A DNA stretch of 64,000 bases from Bacillus fungorum (GTDB taxonomy: Bacteria; Bacillota; Bacilli; Bacillales; Bacillaceae_G): positions 62,001 through 126,000 of the forward strand of contig NZ_NWUW01000001.1 in assembly GCF_002746455.1 (NCBI RefSeq). Direction: 5' to 3'. How positions within the stretch are numbered: the first letter of the stretch is position 1; every line of letters begins with the position of its first letter. The notes beneath the pieces were generated by a model. That model did not search any database. It was not told where the DNA came from and saw only the letters and a program-made list of their open reading frames with translations. Positions 63,324-64,000 of this stretch are shown here, piece after piece. The position numbers and the translations under genes were made by a program.

Positions 63324-64000
63324 ATGAAGAAAATAGTCTTTACAGGTGGCGGTTCGGCAGGGCATGTAACACCTAATTTAGCCATTATTCCATATTTACA
63401 AGAACAGAATTGGGATATTTCTTATATTGGTTCTCATCAAGGAATTGAGAAAACGATTATAGAAAAGGAAGACATTCCGTACTATAGTATTGCCAGCGGA
63501 AAGCTGCGCCGTTATTTTGATTTAAAAAATATAAAAGATCCTTTTCTTGTAATGAAGGGTGTTATGGATGCGTATGTAAGAATTCGAAAACTAAAACCGG
63601 ATGTGATTTTTTCAAAAGGTGGTTTCGTATCTGTACCAGTCGTAATAGGAGGATGGTTAAATAGGGTACCAGTTTTATTACATGAATCCGATATGACGCC
63701 AGGACTAGCAAACAAAATTGCGCTCCGTTTTGCTTCGAAAATATTTGTTACATTTGAAGAAGCTGCGAAACATTTACCGAAAGAAAAAGTAATCTATACA
63801 GGATCTCCTGTACGGGAAGAAGTGCTAAAGGGAAATCGTGAAAAAGGTTTAGCATTTTTAGGTTTTTCACGTAAAAAGCCAGTTATTACAATTATGGGAG
63901 GAAGTTTGGGCGCGAAGAAGATTAATGAAACAGTTCGAGAGGCGTTACCAGAACTTCTGAAAAAATATCAAATTGTTCATCTTTGCGGAAAAGATAATCT
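63324..64000 (+). CDS. murG: MurG, UDP-GlcNAc transferase to lipid I (3' end outside window)
   Basis: The frame is open from ATG 63324 to the window end (about 225 codons), starting [20 protein letters not shown], the MurG glycine-rich N-terminus, with [24 protein letters not shown] and TGSPVREEV following. MurG converts lipid I to lipid II at the membrane. AAGGGGGAGA precedes the ATG. It is not in a division cluster here but directly follows metH, so it may be the second MurG paralogue of the B. cereus group. Completeness cannot be judged. Confidence 0.9.
   Translation, partial: MKKIVFTGGGSAGHVTPNLAIIPYLQEQNWDISYIGSHQGIEKTIIEKEDIPYYSIASGKLRRYFDLKNIKDPFLVMKGVMDAYVRIRKLKPDVIFSKGGFVSVPVVIGGWLNRVPVLLHESDMTPGLANKIALRFASKIFVTFEEAAKHLPKEKVIYTGSPVREEVLKGNREKGLAFLGFSRKKPVITIMGGSLGAKKINETVREALPELLKKYQIVHLCGKDN

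Overview
The window is chromosomal DNA of a Firmicute of the Bacillus cereus group. AT content is high, Shine-Dalgarno sites are strong, and gene order is closely collinear with the hemW-to-metH part of the Bacillus subtilis map. The group assignment rests on a vrrA-type gene with 12-bp repeats, dispersed bcr1-like repeats flanked by TTTAT, and strong protein-level resemblance to B. cereus, B. anthracis and B. thuringiensis products. I cannot resolve the species from sequence alone.

Layout. 1-8.7 kb: end of hemW, then the CIRCE-controlled heat-shock operon hrcA-grpE-dnaK-dnaJ running into prmA-rsmE-mtaB. 9-18 kb: rpsU-yqeY, the sporulation pair yqfC-yqfD with phoH, then pgpH-ybeY-dgkA-cdd-era-yqzL-recO. 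18-24 kb: ccpN-ppsR, a decayed yqxD, the macromolecular-synthesis pair dnaG-sigA, and cccA. 24-37 kb: trmK-nif3, ispH and a vrrA/yqfQ gene (both minus), cshB, nfo, the yqfT and yqfU genes, the zinc-uptake operon znuC-znuB-zur, and a minus-strand block ispG-yqfZ-yqgB. 37-42 kb: a CAT-anticodon tRNA, sodA, yqgE and pbpA. 42-46.5 kb: pstS-pstC-pstA-pstB and phoU behind a PhoP-type repeat array. 46.9-53.6 kb: a nucleotidyltransferase/phosphomannomutase-like fusion, rpmG, fthC, yqgQ, glcK, yqgW, yqgX and a MidA-like methyltransferase. 53.7-64 kb: an ArsR regulator, an isochorismatase-family hydrolase, and a methionine locus in which two divergent SAM riboswitches control metI-metC (minus) and yitJ-metH (plus), then the start of a murG gene.

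This is almost entirely core, vertically inherited DNA. I see no prophage, transposase, CRISPR array, toxin-antitoxin pair or defence island, and no convincing undescribed multi-gene system. The items most worth a second look are small: at least six copies of a short palindromic mobile repeat (one between pstB and phoU, one directly after the mtaB stop, one in the metI leader); a yqxD pseudogene left in place upstream of dnaG; a phosphomannomutase-like domain that has lost its catalytic motifs; a long hairpin in front of rsmE; a PstS without a usable lipobox; and several operators (CIRCE, Zur, PhoP, S-box, a possible SigE promoter) readable directly in the sequence. Starts were chosen by Shine-Dalgarno spacing and family alignment from memory, and no database search was possible.
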